Translations under genes and position numbers: made by a program | Part shown: positions 1-10,909 of the stretch, piece after piece | Numbering within the stretch: position 1 is the stretch's first letter | How the letters are laid out: the number at the start of each line of letters is the position of its first letter | From: Basidiobolus meristosporus CBS 931.73 | Lineage: Eukaryota; Basidiobolomycota; Basidiobolomycetes; Basidiobolales; Basidiobolaceae | Length of the DNA stretch: 64,000 nucleotides | Assembly: GCA_002104905.1 (NCBI GenBank) | Contig: MCFE01000048.1 | Span: forward strand, 1 to 64,000 | Direction: 5' to 3' | The notes under the pieces: generated by a model | The model's input: the letters and a program-made list of their open reading frames with translations, nothing else | What the model was told of the DNA's origin: nothing | Database searches by the model: none

Positions 1-608
1 GGGGTATGGCTACTGCGTACTTTCAAAGTGCGTTAGGAACTCATGTAAAACTATCATGATGAAAAATTAAAGCACTTTTGTACCACGTGGCTAAGTTTTA
101 CAATTCCCGCGGGATACATGTGCGCATAGAACATAAGTAGTAGTTGCGATGGTGTCCAATAAAGTTTCTATTATAGCCATAATATATATTGAACTTTTGG
201 ATACACTTTATATTTGGTAAAAGCAATCGGGTTACAGAAAATTTGTATTGGCCATGAATTTTTTTATCATATTAGGGCCACGCAATTTATGGTGCCCGAA
301 GCTTATCAAAATATGGGATTGTGGTCAGATTGGGATGAATCCCATTAATTATTAGATATATATTAAAAATAACAATTTATTAATTAAATAGTCATCAAGA
401 CTTATACAGAGCGTATGGACAGTATAGGGAGACAAATATTGGCCCAGACATGCCCACCATATGAGCAGACAATGTGCCAATTGTAGGGTAAAAATATTTA
501 TGGTTAGGGTGATAAGGGTTAGGAGGAGGAATTCTAACCCTAAGGGACCAGAACCAAGAATGAGAGAAAAGTAATCCAACGGGAATTTAAAGAGTATAAG
601 AGCAGTAT
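1..608. other. unassigned AT-rich DNA with scattered telomere-like hexamers
   Basis: No convincing gene is seen. Isolated telomere-type motifs occur in both orientations: TTAGGG at 504-509, GGGTTAGG at 516-523 and CTAACCCTAAGGG from about 534. They lie just upstream of the LINE array, which itself carries CCCTAA at its junctions. A 91-codon minus-strand frame (352-627) has no recognisable motif and looks like chance. Confidence 0.4.
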
Positions 609-690
609 GGGGGATTGCATCCCCCAAACCCCCTGCTTTTTTATTCTCTAGGGGACTGCGTCCCCCAGACCCCCTGCTCTTCTAACCTTT
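609..690. repeat. two tandem GC-rich palindrome-containing units
   Basis: Two units of about 40 nt follow each other. Each has a G4-5 run, a short centre and a C5 run (GGGGATTGCATCCCC and GGGGACTGCGTCCCC), then a shared tail close to AGACCCCCTGCT. Each unit can fold into a hairpin. Such units are often dispersed repeats; whether this one recurs in the genome cannot be seen here. Confidence 0.6.
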
Positions 691-738
691 TCCTAGCCCT
701 TACTATAACACCTACACCCTAAGCCAACTATCAGTCTG

Positions 739-1188
739 GTGCTCTGCTATCTGCCTCCAAGTCTTGCCCTTCAGGAAGTGCAAGTTATATGCCAGAAAGT
801 TCAGCAATACCAGCAATCTATATCAACACCTGTTATCTTGCTTGGAGATCTCAACATTCCCCATCCTGAGAACAAGACTACTCTGACTGCAAGAATGAAG
901 CCAAGGTCCACATTCCTACTGAACTTCCTGAGAGAAAGCCATCTGCTAGCACTGGGTGCTCAATCTGAGAAAAGATGTGTTGACTGGATCTGCCCTTCTG
1001 CTGCTGCCCTCTACTTTGTGAATGAAGTCAAGCAATTCTCTGGAGCTGAGCTAGGATCCTTGAGAGCCTCTGACCACCCAGCCTGGTCCCTTTCTATGCA
1101 ACCAGTTGTGAAGAAGAAGCTGCCAAAACTTACTGTGCTCACCCACAAAGCACCAAGAATCAGAAGAAAGACTTTGGGAACTACTTGA
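739..1188 (+). pseudogene. LINE endonuclease domain, C-terminal part
   Basis: The frame encodes the second half of an exonuclease-endonuclease-phosphatase (APE-type) domain, which nicks target DNA for LINE insertion. The motif GDLNIPHP lies near residues 36-43 and the catalytic-type SDHPAW near residue 110. The first half, with the metal-binding N and E residues, is absent because the copy is 5'-truncated. The frame stops at 1188, and the reverse transcriptase continues in another frame that reads in-phase from about 1165, so a frameshift separates two domains that LINEs normally carry in one ORF. Confidence 0.75.
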
Positions 1189-3239
1189 AGCTTGCCAGTT
1201 TGCTACTTTCTCTGACAGATGATCTCAACTATGCCTGGCTCTTTGTGAAGCATCTGATTCTGGTGTCTGCCTCCCTCTCACTGCCATGCAAGACTACTGC
1301 TGTTACCTCAAGAAAATGGGAATCCATTGTTTCAGCCCTGCAACAAAGCTACCTGAGTTTCCCTAACCCAAAAACAGAGAAACTCCTCCTGACAGCTATA
1401 CACCACTCCAAGGCAATTCACCACACTCTGCATACTCAGCTCTGGGATCATATTATGAGTTCTTTGCCTCTGCAATCTTCCAACTCTATAACAAGAACAG
1501 TATCAAGACTCTACAGAGCAATGAGGCCCTCTTCCAGGAAGTTACCTTCAACAGAACAGCTGGCTAACATCTTCTTCTCTACAAAGCAGTACTCAACTCC
1601 TGGCTTTCATCCTGACTTCAAGACTCTGCCCATCCCACTTGCACTTGATCAAAGGAGAATCCATAATGTGCTCAAGAGGCTTCCCAACTCTACTGCTCCA
1701 GGTGTGGACACAATCTCCTATGAGCTTCTGAAGACTAGTACTAAGGCCATGTCTGCACTTCTGCTTCCACTGTTTCAGCAATGCTCAGCCCAGCTTTCTA
1801 CTCCTGAGGAATGGTCCTTTGCAAATGTTCTGCCACTGTATAAGGGTAAAGGAAAGCACCTGGATCCTAGCTCCTACAGGCCAATATCTCTGCTGCCCAC
1901 CTGCAGGAAGGTGTTTGAGCTTCTGCTTGCTCAGGAGCTCTACTCTGACTCCCTCAAGTTTCATCCTGCACAGTTTGGCTTTGTTCCTGGCCTCTCCTTG
2001 GAATATGCAGTCATACTTAGCCAAGATCACTCTCTCCAGTGCAAGTATCCCTCTGTTCTGTTTGATATTACTAAGGCCTTTGATTCAGTTGACAGAAATC
2101 TGCTTTGGTCCAAGTTGCAATGCTTCTCCAGTACCTCTCTCACCCTCCTTGTCAGGTCTCTGTTTCTGGATCCACAAGCAAGAATTCTGCACCCAAGTGA
2201 GCAATCAGCTGTGTTCTCAGTTCCTAATGGAGTGGTTCAAGGCTCTGTGCTTGGTCCTATACTGTTTGCCATCTTCCTGAATGATTTCCCAAGACTCTCA
2301 GCTGACTGCCTGGTTACTCTCTTTGCTGATGACATCAGAATATCCTCCTCCAATGTGCAACAAGACTCCCAGACCATCCACCAGTATCTGCAGAAGAATA
2401 ATCTTCAGCTTTCCATTGCAAAGACAGTACCTTTGGGCTCTCCCATCATCTTGGAGAACTCCACTCTACCTGCTCAGGTTTCTGCTACATATCTTGGCTT
2501 TCCTTTCCTTCCTACTGGACTAGACTCTGGAGCACACCTGAAGAAGAGAATTATCCTTGCAAGACAGGCACTCCACAAGCTGTTGGCTGTTACTCCTCCT
2601 ACAACTTCAGCTCCCAGCTGCCTCCTTCTACTCAAGCAGTTTGTCTTCCCTGTCCTAGAATTTGGCTTACCACTTCTCTCTCTTACTTCTAGAGACTGCA
2701 CTAAGCTTGACAAGTTTGCAGTATGGTGCATTACCTCCTTGGTGCCTCATTTGCCTGAATGCCCCTACAGACATGCTATTCTTGGTGCTTTTGGGTTTAT
2801 GCCCTATAAGATCAGACTTCTCTACCTTAGAACCAGATTATACCTCAGACTTCACAACTGCAACAACCCACTGATTAAGGCCTGGAAGAGAACACACCAC
2901 ACAACACCTGGCTCCTGCTGGAGAACTATACATGGAGATCCTGAAGTCAAGAAGTTTGCTCACTTTATTCTGCAGTCAGAAAAACCCAAGCTGGCCTACC
3001 TGAAGTACTTGACAGACCTTTGGCAGCAATATCTGCAGCAGCACACTCCATTTATGATGAATATCAATCCTTATCACATTCCCCTCATTAATGTTGTTCA
3101 CAAGTCATTCTTACCTCTCTTGCTACCCCCCTTCCCACTGAACAGTGTCTTGAGCACTGAAGAGCTATCATCACTTCTTATTAACTTACCTACAAATTCC
3201 CCTCAGCTACACACTCTTGTATCAAAGCTACAACAGTAG
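1185..3239 (+). pseudogene. LINE reverse transcriptase ORF, copy 1
   Basis: A 684-codon uninterrupted frame encodes a non-LTR reverse transcriptase. In order it shows the finger motif STAPGVDTISYELLK, the SSYRPISLLPT motif, the PAQFGFVPG motif, FDITKAFDSVD (first catalytic Asp), NGVVQGSVLGPILFAIFLND and the FADD active site. A C-terminal region has no recognised RNase H. The start is not a real initiation site: the frame opens out of the endonuclease after a frameshift. Copy 2 encodes almost the same protein, with 4 differences over 594 shared residues. Without an intact endonuclease the copy is probably not autonomous. Confidence 0.85.
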
Positions 3240-3312
3240 CGCTGGCTTCTTTGTTTCAACTGAAATAAAGATTTCGCCTGTTGGTGACTGTCTCCCCCCC
3301 TAACCCTAAGCA

Positions 3313-5220
3313 ATACACCACTCCAAGGCAATTCACCACACTCTGCATACTCAGCTCTGGGATCATATTATGAGTTCCTTGCCTCTGCAATCTTCCAACT
3401 CTATAACAAGAACAGTATCAAGACTCTACAGGGCAATGAGGCCCTCTTCCAGGAAGTTACCTTCAACAGAACAGCTGGCTAACATCTTCTTCTCTACAAA
3501 GCAGTACTCAACTCCTGGCTTTCATCCTGACTTCAAGACTCTGCCCATCCCACTTGCACTTGATCAAAGGAGAATCCATAATGTGCTCAAGAGGCTTCCC
3601 AACTCTACTGCTCCAGGTGTGGACACAATCTCCTATGAGCTTCTGAAGACTAGTACCAAGGCCATGTCTGCACTTCTGCTTCCACTGTTTCAGCAATGCT
3701 CAGCCCAGCTTTCTACTCCTGAGGAATGGTCCTTTGCAAATGTTCTGCCACTGTACAAGGGTAAAGGAAAGCACCTGGATCCTAGCTCCTACAGACCAAT
3801 ATCTCTGCTGCCCACCTGCAGAAAGGTGTTTGAGCTTCTGCTTGCTCAGGAGCTCTACTCTGACTCCCTCAAGTTTCATCCTGCACAGTTTGGCTTTGTT
3901 CCTGGCCTCTCCTTGGAATATGCAGTCATACTTAGCCAAGATCACTCTCTCCAGTGCAAGTATCCCTCTGTTCTGTTTGATATTACTAAGGCCTTTGATT
4001 CAGTTGACAGAAATCTGCTTTGGTCCAAGTTGCAATGCTTCTCCAGTACCTCTCTCACCCTCCTTGTCAGGTCTCTGTTTCTGGATCCACAAGCAAGAAT
4101 TCTGCACCCAAGTGAGCAATCAGCTGTGTTCTCAGTTCCTAATGGAGTGGTTCAAGGCTCTGTGCTTGGTCCTATACTGTTTGCCATCTTCCTGAATGAT
4201 TTCCCAAGACTCTCAGCTGACTGCCTGGTTACTCTCTTTGCTGATGACATCAGAATATCCTCCTCCAATGTGCAACAAGACTCCCAGACCATCCACCAGT
4301 ATCTGCAGAAGAATAATCTCCAGCTTTCCATTGCAAAGACAGTACCTTTGGGCTCTCCCATCAACTTGGAGAACTCCACTCTACCTGCTCAGGTTTCTGC
4401 TACATATCTTGGCTTTCCTTTCCTTCCTACTGGACTAGACTCTGGAGCACACCTGAAGAAGAGAATTATCCTGGCAAGACAGGCACTCCACAAGCTACTG
4501 GCTGTTACTCCTCCTACAACTTCAGCTCCCAGCTGCCTCCTTCTACTCAAGCAGTTTGTCTTCCCTGTCCTGGAATTTGGCTTACCACTTCTCTCTCTTA
4601 CTTCTAGAGACTGCACTAAGCTTGACAAGTTTGCAGTATGGTGCATTACCTCCTTGGTGCCTCATTTGCCTGAATGCCCCTACAGACATGCTATTCTTGG
4701 TGCTTTTGGGTTTATGCCCTATAAGATCAGACTTCTCTACCTTAGAACCAGATTATACCTCAGACTTCACAACTGCAACAACCCACTGATTAAGGCCTGG
4801 AAGAGAACACACCACACAACACCTGGCTCCTGCTGGAGAACTATACTTGGAGATCCTGAAGTCAAGAAGTTTGCTGAATTTATTCTGCAGTCAGAAAAAC
4901 CCAAGCTGGCCTACCTGAAGTACTTGACAGACCTTTGGCAGCAATATCTGCAGCAGCACACTCCCTTTATGATGAATATCAATCCTTATCACATTCCCCT
5001 CATTAATGTTGTTCACAAGTCATTCTTACCTCTCTTGCTACCCCCCTTCCCACTGAACAGTGTCTTGAGCACAGAAGAACTATCATCACTTCTTATTAAC
5101 TTACCTACTAATTCCCCTCTGCTACACACTCTTGTATCAAAGCTACAACAGTAGCGCTGGCTTCTTTGTTTCAACTGAAATAAAGATTTCACCTGTTGGT
5201 GACTGTCTCCCCCCCCCTAA
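3313..5220 (+). mobile_element. LINE, 5'-truncated copy 2, head-to-tail with copy 1
   Basis: Homology with copy 1 begins at 3313 (equivalent to 1398) and runs at a constant offset of 1915 nt to the stop codon, so there is no net indel in about 1.84 kb. The copy begins right after CCCTAACCCTAAGC and ends with AATAAA (5179-5184), a C9 run (5209-5217) and TAA, then abuts a decayed LTR. The deeper 5' truncation and telomere-like junction make this an independent insertion, or a duplication, next to copy 1. Confidence 0.85.
3370..5154 (+). pseudogene. LINE reverse transcriptase ORF, copy 2 (5'-truncated)
   Basis: The 594-residue frame has the same reverse transcriptase motifs as copy 1, including FDITKAFDSVD and the FADD active site. 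The ATG used is internal to the original ORF, because the frame is already open at the truncation point. It has no in-frame stop. The residue changes from copy 1 that I can see are I to N, H to L, H to E and Q to L. The lack of any endonuclease means the protein could at most act in trans. Confidence 0.85.
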
Positions 5221-5864
5221 ATATACACATATCTAAGTCTCTTATATCATAGCCTATAAATCATAGAGTATTCTACCAATATTCCCTGTGAGGATTGACT
5301 CAGAATATCTCACCAAAATGTCAGGTACCCAAGACATGGAAAACATCAAAGTTGTCCAAAGACCTCAAACTTTTCACAAATGTTCTTTGAATCTTCCTGA
5401 GCATATTCCATGTGCTAGTTTTGGCAATACCATGTAAGAGTCCCAATGAAAAATCTCAAACTTGGAATTCATCTGATTTTCAGCTGGTATTCTTCTGGTA
5501 TTCTAATGGTATTTTGCTGGTATTCAGCTGGTGTTTTTGGTTCAAAATATCAAATGCAATTTTTGATGGAAGTAATGGGCAGCTAATTACCAAATTTGGT
5601 GTTGATGCTAGTTGGCCTAGTCTCCACCTGGGGAATCTGTTTGCTTGCCTGCCCATCAGCTAACAGCTGAGGTATTGAGAGTTGTCAATTTTGAGAAACT
5701 TGGAATTTGGCTGATATTGTGATGGTATTTTGCTGGCCTTTTCTTAATTTTTTTTCTTAGGGGAGTATAAATACCACTATTTCTTCCAATAAAGCATTAT
5801 GTGAAATCCACATAATCTACTTGTTGTCCAAATCGCATCCAGTATCTCCAAAACCCTTACAACA
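5221..5864 (+). repeat. decayed solo LTR of the copia family found at 51-57 kb
   Basis: The segment aligns by eye with the LTRs at 50955-51284 and 56299-56648. Shared blocks include the stretch around ACCAAAATgTCAGGTACCCA, the AAAGTTGTCC block, the GAGTATAAATACCACTA promoter-like block, CCACATAATCTACTTGT and the terminal CTTACAACA. It is longer than those LTRs because of an internal insertion (about 5450-5750). No primer-binding site follows the end, so it is solo, and its left end is cut by the LINE. Confidence 0.7.
5478..5540. repeat. short GGTATT minirepeat inside the solo LTR
   Basis: Four closely spaced copies of a CTGGTATT-like unit, with a GGTGTTT variant as a fifth, occur at roughly 10-14 nt spacing. 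A further single copy lies near 5725. They account for part of the extra length of this LTR relative to its relatives. Confidence 0.6.
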
Positions 5865-7961
5865 TCTACAATGCAATATGAAATGGCACAAGGAGATGTA
5901 AGATAGCAGTAATAAAATTTGAAGAATTGGTACAGTGGCATTCTACAATATACATCCCTACCCTGTGCAGTATTCAACCGTTTGCAGTAGCTTCTTCATA
6001 AAGCTGAGGTTTATATGTAATCTTTGGCTTAGGCGGAGAATTTGAACAGTGGCTCCACGTGATTTATGCAGTATTCAACAGCCAGCGACAGATTACATGA
6101 AGGAATTGCAGAGGGAATGTGGCATATATTTTGTTTGAAGATTGTAGTGAGTTTACAAACCGCAAAAGCTAAAGTGAATGAATGCTATGGCTACAGACAC
6201 ATTGTCGGGTCTTTTCCTGAACATTTCTATGATTTCTCAAAAAGGGAGAGAATCTTAGGCGGCCATTTAACCTGACCCAGCTGCAGTGATAGCTTGCCTG
6301 CGGTAACGATCGTGTGCGTTGTCAGCAGCAAAGATGCCTGGGATATTTGTTTTAGTTAGTCTAAATGAACCTGGCCTATATAAGATGATAATACCCGGAG
6401 TTTGCCACGGCGGACCAGGGTGTATACTTCAGAAGCCTATCGAGTCAGAATGATGCTCTCTTCCGCGGCGGAACCACCTCCACCAACTACAGCCAAAGGC
6501 TTGTTTCGGAAAATCGGGACAACGCCGTCACAAAACAGCACAGTCGGATATACCGCTTTGCCAATAAATTCCCTCATCTAATGAAACAACTCAATTCATC
6601 CGAGTTTTCTCGTAAAATTAGCTTGTAGGCCACGAACCAGGGAAGAGCATGCGCTTGGCGGTAGCGCCAGTGGCGATTTCGACGGAGCTGGTAGTGTCAG
6701 ATTTTACAACCTCTGCTCCTTCTCTTCGTAATTTAAACGGATGCAGGCAGAAATCAACCTTAGTTACTGTTTCGATGTAGATTTTGGTTTCAAAATGTTG
6801 TGACTGTTGACGGAATTGGCCCGTCATGGCAGGTCCGACGATACTCAAGTTGCGGCTTCTGTAATAGTGGCCAATGTGCGCTAGAAGTAAATCCCACAGT
6901 ACCTGACTACTCGGACGGGGGTAAGATACTTTCTTTAACGCCAGCAATCACGCATACAAACATAATAGGCTCTGTTTTGGCTCTGGTAGCAGTATGGCCT
7001 GCAGGTCGTGAGCCTATGACGGCCTTGTCAACTTTCTGTCGCTATAATTTTGATGCGGTATGGATAGATCAAACTCGCCACACGGGCATGTCCTCTGAAA
7101 AATGAGGGTGAAGAAAAGGTCCTTTGCTGTGCTAAGACCTTGGGAAGTGTGGAAAAAGCAGTGCGCAAACGCAAAAGATGTCTCAAAGCCATGGTTGAAA
7201 TATATCCAAAGGACAAGGTACCCGTTTTCGGAGCGCAGTAGAATCGGAGCCCATCAATATCATTTGACTCCATAATAAAATAGCAGAATAAGCAATCTGG
7301 AGATCATGCAGCCCTATGATTAGCCTGAGCGGCTAGCCTGTAACTCGTAATCCGTAACATGTAACCTGCAACCTGTAACCCTTAATCGATTCTAAGCTGA
7401 CTCATATTCAAGTGATGCAACAAAGATTATCTATGGAAAAGCTGGTCTGAAGCTATCTCGCAACAACGTGTCCAAACGTTTTGACTCATATCGTTCTTCA
7501 GAACCCGTTAGGATTGTGTGCAGCAATGATCGTCATCATTCAGAAGCATGATCGGTTTCGGCCTACGACACCTCATGTGAAAAATAGCCACAGGAGTCGA
7601 GGGTTCCGTGAATACTGGCTGATGCGTTGGTGAAATCGCGCATGCTGGTTGACTATGTCTCGCAACCCCATTCTCATTCCTCGAACCAGGTCTCTAATGC
7701 GAAAACACTCCTGCTGTATTGATGTAACAATGCCACGGAGAGTAACATATAAAGCAACTGGGGATGATTCATCCGCAAACATTTCTTGCTGTTGGATTGC
7801 TTTGAGCTCCCGTATTGAGCTCTTCTCCCCTTCATCTTTCTCCGTGTCTACCTAATACATAGAGGCCTTTGGGAGCTCTAAATGTCCAGTTCCTTGCCCA
7901 ATCCAGTCACAAATCCTCTCTCCAGTAACAGTCTCGTTCACATATAAAGTAGAATATAATA
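5865..7961. other. unassigned region; possible remnant of a mitochondrial-protein gene on the minus strand
   Basis: No gene could be modelled. On the minus strand an ATG at 7192 opens a frame that starts MALRHLLRLRTAF and is rich in Arg, Ser and Leu with few acidic residues for about 50 residues. This resembles a mitochondrial presequence. Further downstream (6618-6800, minus) a second protein-like stretch ends before a stop, but I found no splice path joining them and recognise no family. The rest shows nothing recognisable. Confidence 0.25.
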
Positions 7962-9224
7962 ATGCTGACCTCGGCACCAGTATTCTCCAACGTCAATAGT
8001 CAGTATGGGTCTGTGTTTACAGCAGCGATCGCTGCCCACAGCATCTCGATCATATGCTCAGCAATCGTCTTTCTGATATTAGTAGGTCTCAAGTATTACG
8101 ACCGACATCTGGTAGATCGGGTGTCCTTGAGGTTGAACAAATGGGTAGCATTAGTGGACATTGGCTACTGTAGCGCTCAGATACTAAACATTCAAAACAA
8201 CAACGATACCATCTGGTGCATACTCAGCGTCTGGCTTCTCATACTGTTCACGCTGCTTTATCTATTTTTGAATACCATGATAGCATTTAATTTACAAATC
8301 GTTTTTGTTCACGGCAAGAGCAATACCTCCACCTATGTGAAATACTATTACATGGCGTCGCTCTTTCTCTCGTTGCTGATCAGCATCACGCCCTTCTTCG
8401 AGCGGAAGTACGGCTTCTATGCCGGCTCGGGGACATGTTGGTGGACCAACGGCTACACCTCGAAGACCATTCTATGGGAGTGGATGACCTACCTAGGCTG
8501 GATCGTGGTCAGCGTCTTGTACTGCATCATAGCCATCAGTCTGGTAACATACAAGCTGATAAAGGAAAGTCGTCTAATCCGCGCGCACATCCACCACACC
8601 GCCAACCAAGAGCTTGGATCTGAATGGCAGGGAAAAACCAACATTGACAAGGACATCTTGAAGGCCGTGCGGCGGATCGTGCTGTATCCAATGATCCCGA
8701 TCTTCACGCAAGGGATCAACATTGTCCAGGAGATGGACATCTACATTCATCGACGAGCAAACTTCTCGCTGTTTTTCTTGGCCTATTTCGCTGGCTCTCT
8801 CCAAGGCACGTTGAATGCCATTGTTCTTCTGTTCGATCCGGCAGTGGTTCACGCGTGGCAGCGTATTCGGGCTGACCTCACCGATCGCTATGTGCACTCC
8901 GTGACTTCATCAGACTCTTCGGAAGAGGTGGGGATTGCTTCATGGAAGCCTAGGATACTACTCTGGTGCATCAAAAAATGCCTGCTTACCAACAGCGCAA
9001 ACTCTGCGGAGAACCGCGTTTCTGAGCGTCCCTATCTCGTCCACCTAAACCAAGCCATCCACTCGGATGTCAGTCTGTCCATAGCCGGGATAGAGGAACG
9101 TCGATATGATGTTTATGCCATCAGTCATCAAAGCTCAGAAGTGAATAAGATCGAGACATGCAGCGAGCGGAAGAGTACGAGCCATTCCGAAAGATTTCCG
9201 AAAGATACTTCGTTGTACCTGTAA
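7962..9224 (+). CDS. cAMP-receptor-like seven-transmembrane G-protein-coupled receptor
   Basis: The single-exon, 420-residue protein has seven hydrophobic helices at about residues 22-43, 61-78, 84-117, 130-146, 174-200, 238-257 and 269-292. An extracellular N-terminus of about 20 residues and a cytoplasmic tail of about 125 residues follow the pattern of fungal and Dictyostelium cAMP-receptor-like GPCRs. Cys86 at the start of helix 3 and Cys159 in the second outer loop (GTCWW) are placed for the conserved disulphide. Helix 7 ends GTLNAIVLLFDPAV, close to the family's LNxIV signature. The tail is Ser-rich and could be phosphorylated. It probably signals through G-alpha at the plasma membrane; the ligand is unknown. 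Confidence 0.8.
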   Translation: MLTSAPVFSNVNSQYGSVFTAAIAAHSISIICSAIVFLILVGLKYYDRHLVDRVSLRLNKWVALVDIGYCSAQILNIQNNNDTIWCILSVWLLILFTLLYLFLNTMIAFNLQIVFVHGKSNTSTYVKYYYMASLFLSLLISITPFFERKYGFYAGSGTCWWTNGYTSKTILWEWMTYLGWIVVSVLYCIIAISLVTYKLIKESRLIRAHIHHTANQELGSEWQGKTNIDKDILKAVRRIVLYPMIPIFTQGINIVQEMDIYIHRRANFSLFFLAYFAGSLQGTLNAIVLLFDPAVVHAWQRIRADLTDRYVHSVTSSDSSEEVGIASWKPRILLWCIKKCLLTNSANSAENRVSERPYLVHLNQAIHSDVSLSIAGIEERRYDVYAISHQSSEVNKIETCSERKSTSHSERFPKDTSLYL

Positions 9225-9440
9225 CAACATCAGCAATCTATTTGTACAGTCACCTCACACTATTTTACCCATTGCCTGTGGGTCCCTATTCCTCTGTTCG
9301 TACTGAGCTCTTTGATGATTTCCTTCATGGCTTCGAAAAGATTGCGCGCATCGGCACCGAGTGCTAAATAAATGATACCTACTGGGGCTGAGGAAGAGAA
9401 ACTTGCATTTTATTCAGCACTCATACAACCAGCTGCAGCA

Positions 9441-10909
9441 TCATTGTGCCTTCTGGTGCTCTGGCGCGCGGCTGGTCTCATAATCAACACGGTCAAAGGC
9501 ACGCTCGGCATTTGGCAGCTTCTGTAACTTGACTTGCAGCCTTTCTCCTATGTTATGGCTCTTGTACAGCGGTGTTTCCGGTAGCATCACTATATCCACC
9601 TCGACGAATAGATTATTGCCAGCGTGGTAAGCGCTACATGTATCAACTTGCAGGACCCTGAGATGGCTAGAACCAGAGACCGTTAGCTACAGGTGGTGTA
9701 GGAGTTGGTATTGTCAAGGTTACCAATATAGGTCACTTTCTTTAGGAAGTTCGTGTCAGCCGACTTGCCGACTATCAACTGGATATTTTCTAAAGATGAG
9801 TAAACGCGGTCAGTATGATCAATTGACATCGAGTACTTTCAGACAGATGGGATACCATACGCGGTGGCTGTCCAAGATCGAAGAAGTTGATGATAAGCGC
9901 TACTATTAAGGCCCCCACGGGATCAATCCACCATAAATCTTGCTTCCCAGCAACGAAGCAGTCAAACCGAAACCGTACACCAGGAGATCGTTCCAATGAT
10001 CCTGTGCAAAGGTCTTAGCAGCAAGGAACCCCCTGAGGGTTTGGCGGTACAGGAACGAAACAAATTTGGTGCCCAGGAAAATCGAGACGCGCGCAATGCT
10101 CCAGGCTCCAGCGTTGGCGAATGATCACGGCCGAGCAAAGCTCAGACACCTTCGATCTGTAAATACAGGGAGAATGTTGGTTCAAGCCCAGGTAAACATG
10201 ACTCACGTACTATCAACTCCAAAGAAAGCGTGCCCATCAACGCTGAAAAGACAATTATTCCAACGGTCTCCATCCGACAACGATTTGGAGGCGATCGCCG
10301 CATATAGCTGAAGTAGAAATATGATGTTTGCGGCAAAGGATCCATATACTGCAATTTTGACCGTGACTTGGCTATCAGGAACTTTTCTGGGTTGGGCTTG
10401 ACGGATCTACGAGAGCATACCTTGAGTAGCTGGGAATCCTCCTCAGAACTGTGGGGGCTGACGGGAGTTAGGAAATCGTCGATAATCTGGTTTTGCTCTT
10501 CATAAAAGTTATATACGCCTTTTCCTTGGTTTTCCTTCACCAGCTGTAATTCGTCCATTGACATGCGCCTAGGGCCCAATAGTAAAGGATCCTGCTCATC
10601 TTGAGCGTTCGAATCGTGTTCGAAATACTGAGGGCTAGCCGCACGATGTACAAGGCTAGAGGCATTGCTTGGATTAGGTAAGTAGCCAGTAGCAGCTGGT
10701 GAATCAGGACAAGTGATTTCCTCATGAAAAGAGTATGGAAGCATTTTAATGGAATGCTGGTGGGTTGAACTGGCTATGCTGGACGTGCGCATTTGCAACG
10801 AAGTTCTATTGGCCACTGCAGAGGTTGTGCTGGATACCTGCTCGTTGAAGTGGCCATTTATTTCCAACAGTCTGAATTCAGGGTATATATGACATAGAAT
10901 ATCCACCAA
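9441..10909 (-). pseudogene. cation diffusion facilitator (CDF) metal transporter pseudogene
   Basis: Fragments of a fungal CDF transporter lie in order on the minus strand. They are an N-terminal FYEEQNQIIDDFLTP, then in another frame KIAVYGSFAANII, then RMETVGIIVFSALMG, WWIDPVGALIVALII, and a C-terminal domain containing VDIVMLPETPLYKSHNIGE that ends at 9441. Between the second and third pieces the family's helix 2, with its metal-binding TADxxxD motif, is missing. At least four frame changes and an in-frame TGA break the ORF, and no intron can restore the lost helix. Intact relatives pump Zn, Fe or Mn out of the cytosol. The upstream end is uncertain. Confidence 0.8.

Larger units (their letters stand above)
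723..3312 (+). mobile_element. non-LTR retrotransposon (LINE), 5'-truncated copy 1
   Basis: The copy retains the end of an apurinic-type endonuclease domain, a full reverse transcriptase and a short 3' UTR with AATAAA at 3264-3269. There is no poly(A) tail. Instead the copy ends in a C7 run (3294-3300) followed by TAACCCTAAGC, that is, two telomere-type CCCTAA units, and then directly meets copy 2. On the 5' side the sequence CCCTAAGC (717-724) immediately precedes the element. The missing endonuclease N-terminus shows 5' truncation, normal for target-primed reverse transcription. The exact 5' boundary is inferred. Confidence 0.85.

Noticed and set aside
1819-4789. several ORFs of 60-153 codons inside the LINE copies on both strands
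   Set aside because: Each occurs identically in both copies in the wrong frame of the reverse transcriptase; no independent motif.
7941-7950. TATA box (CATATAAAGT) of the first 7TM gene
   Set aside because: It lies only about 15 nt before the ATG, too close for a TATA element with a usual leader.
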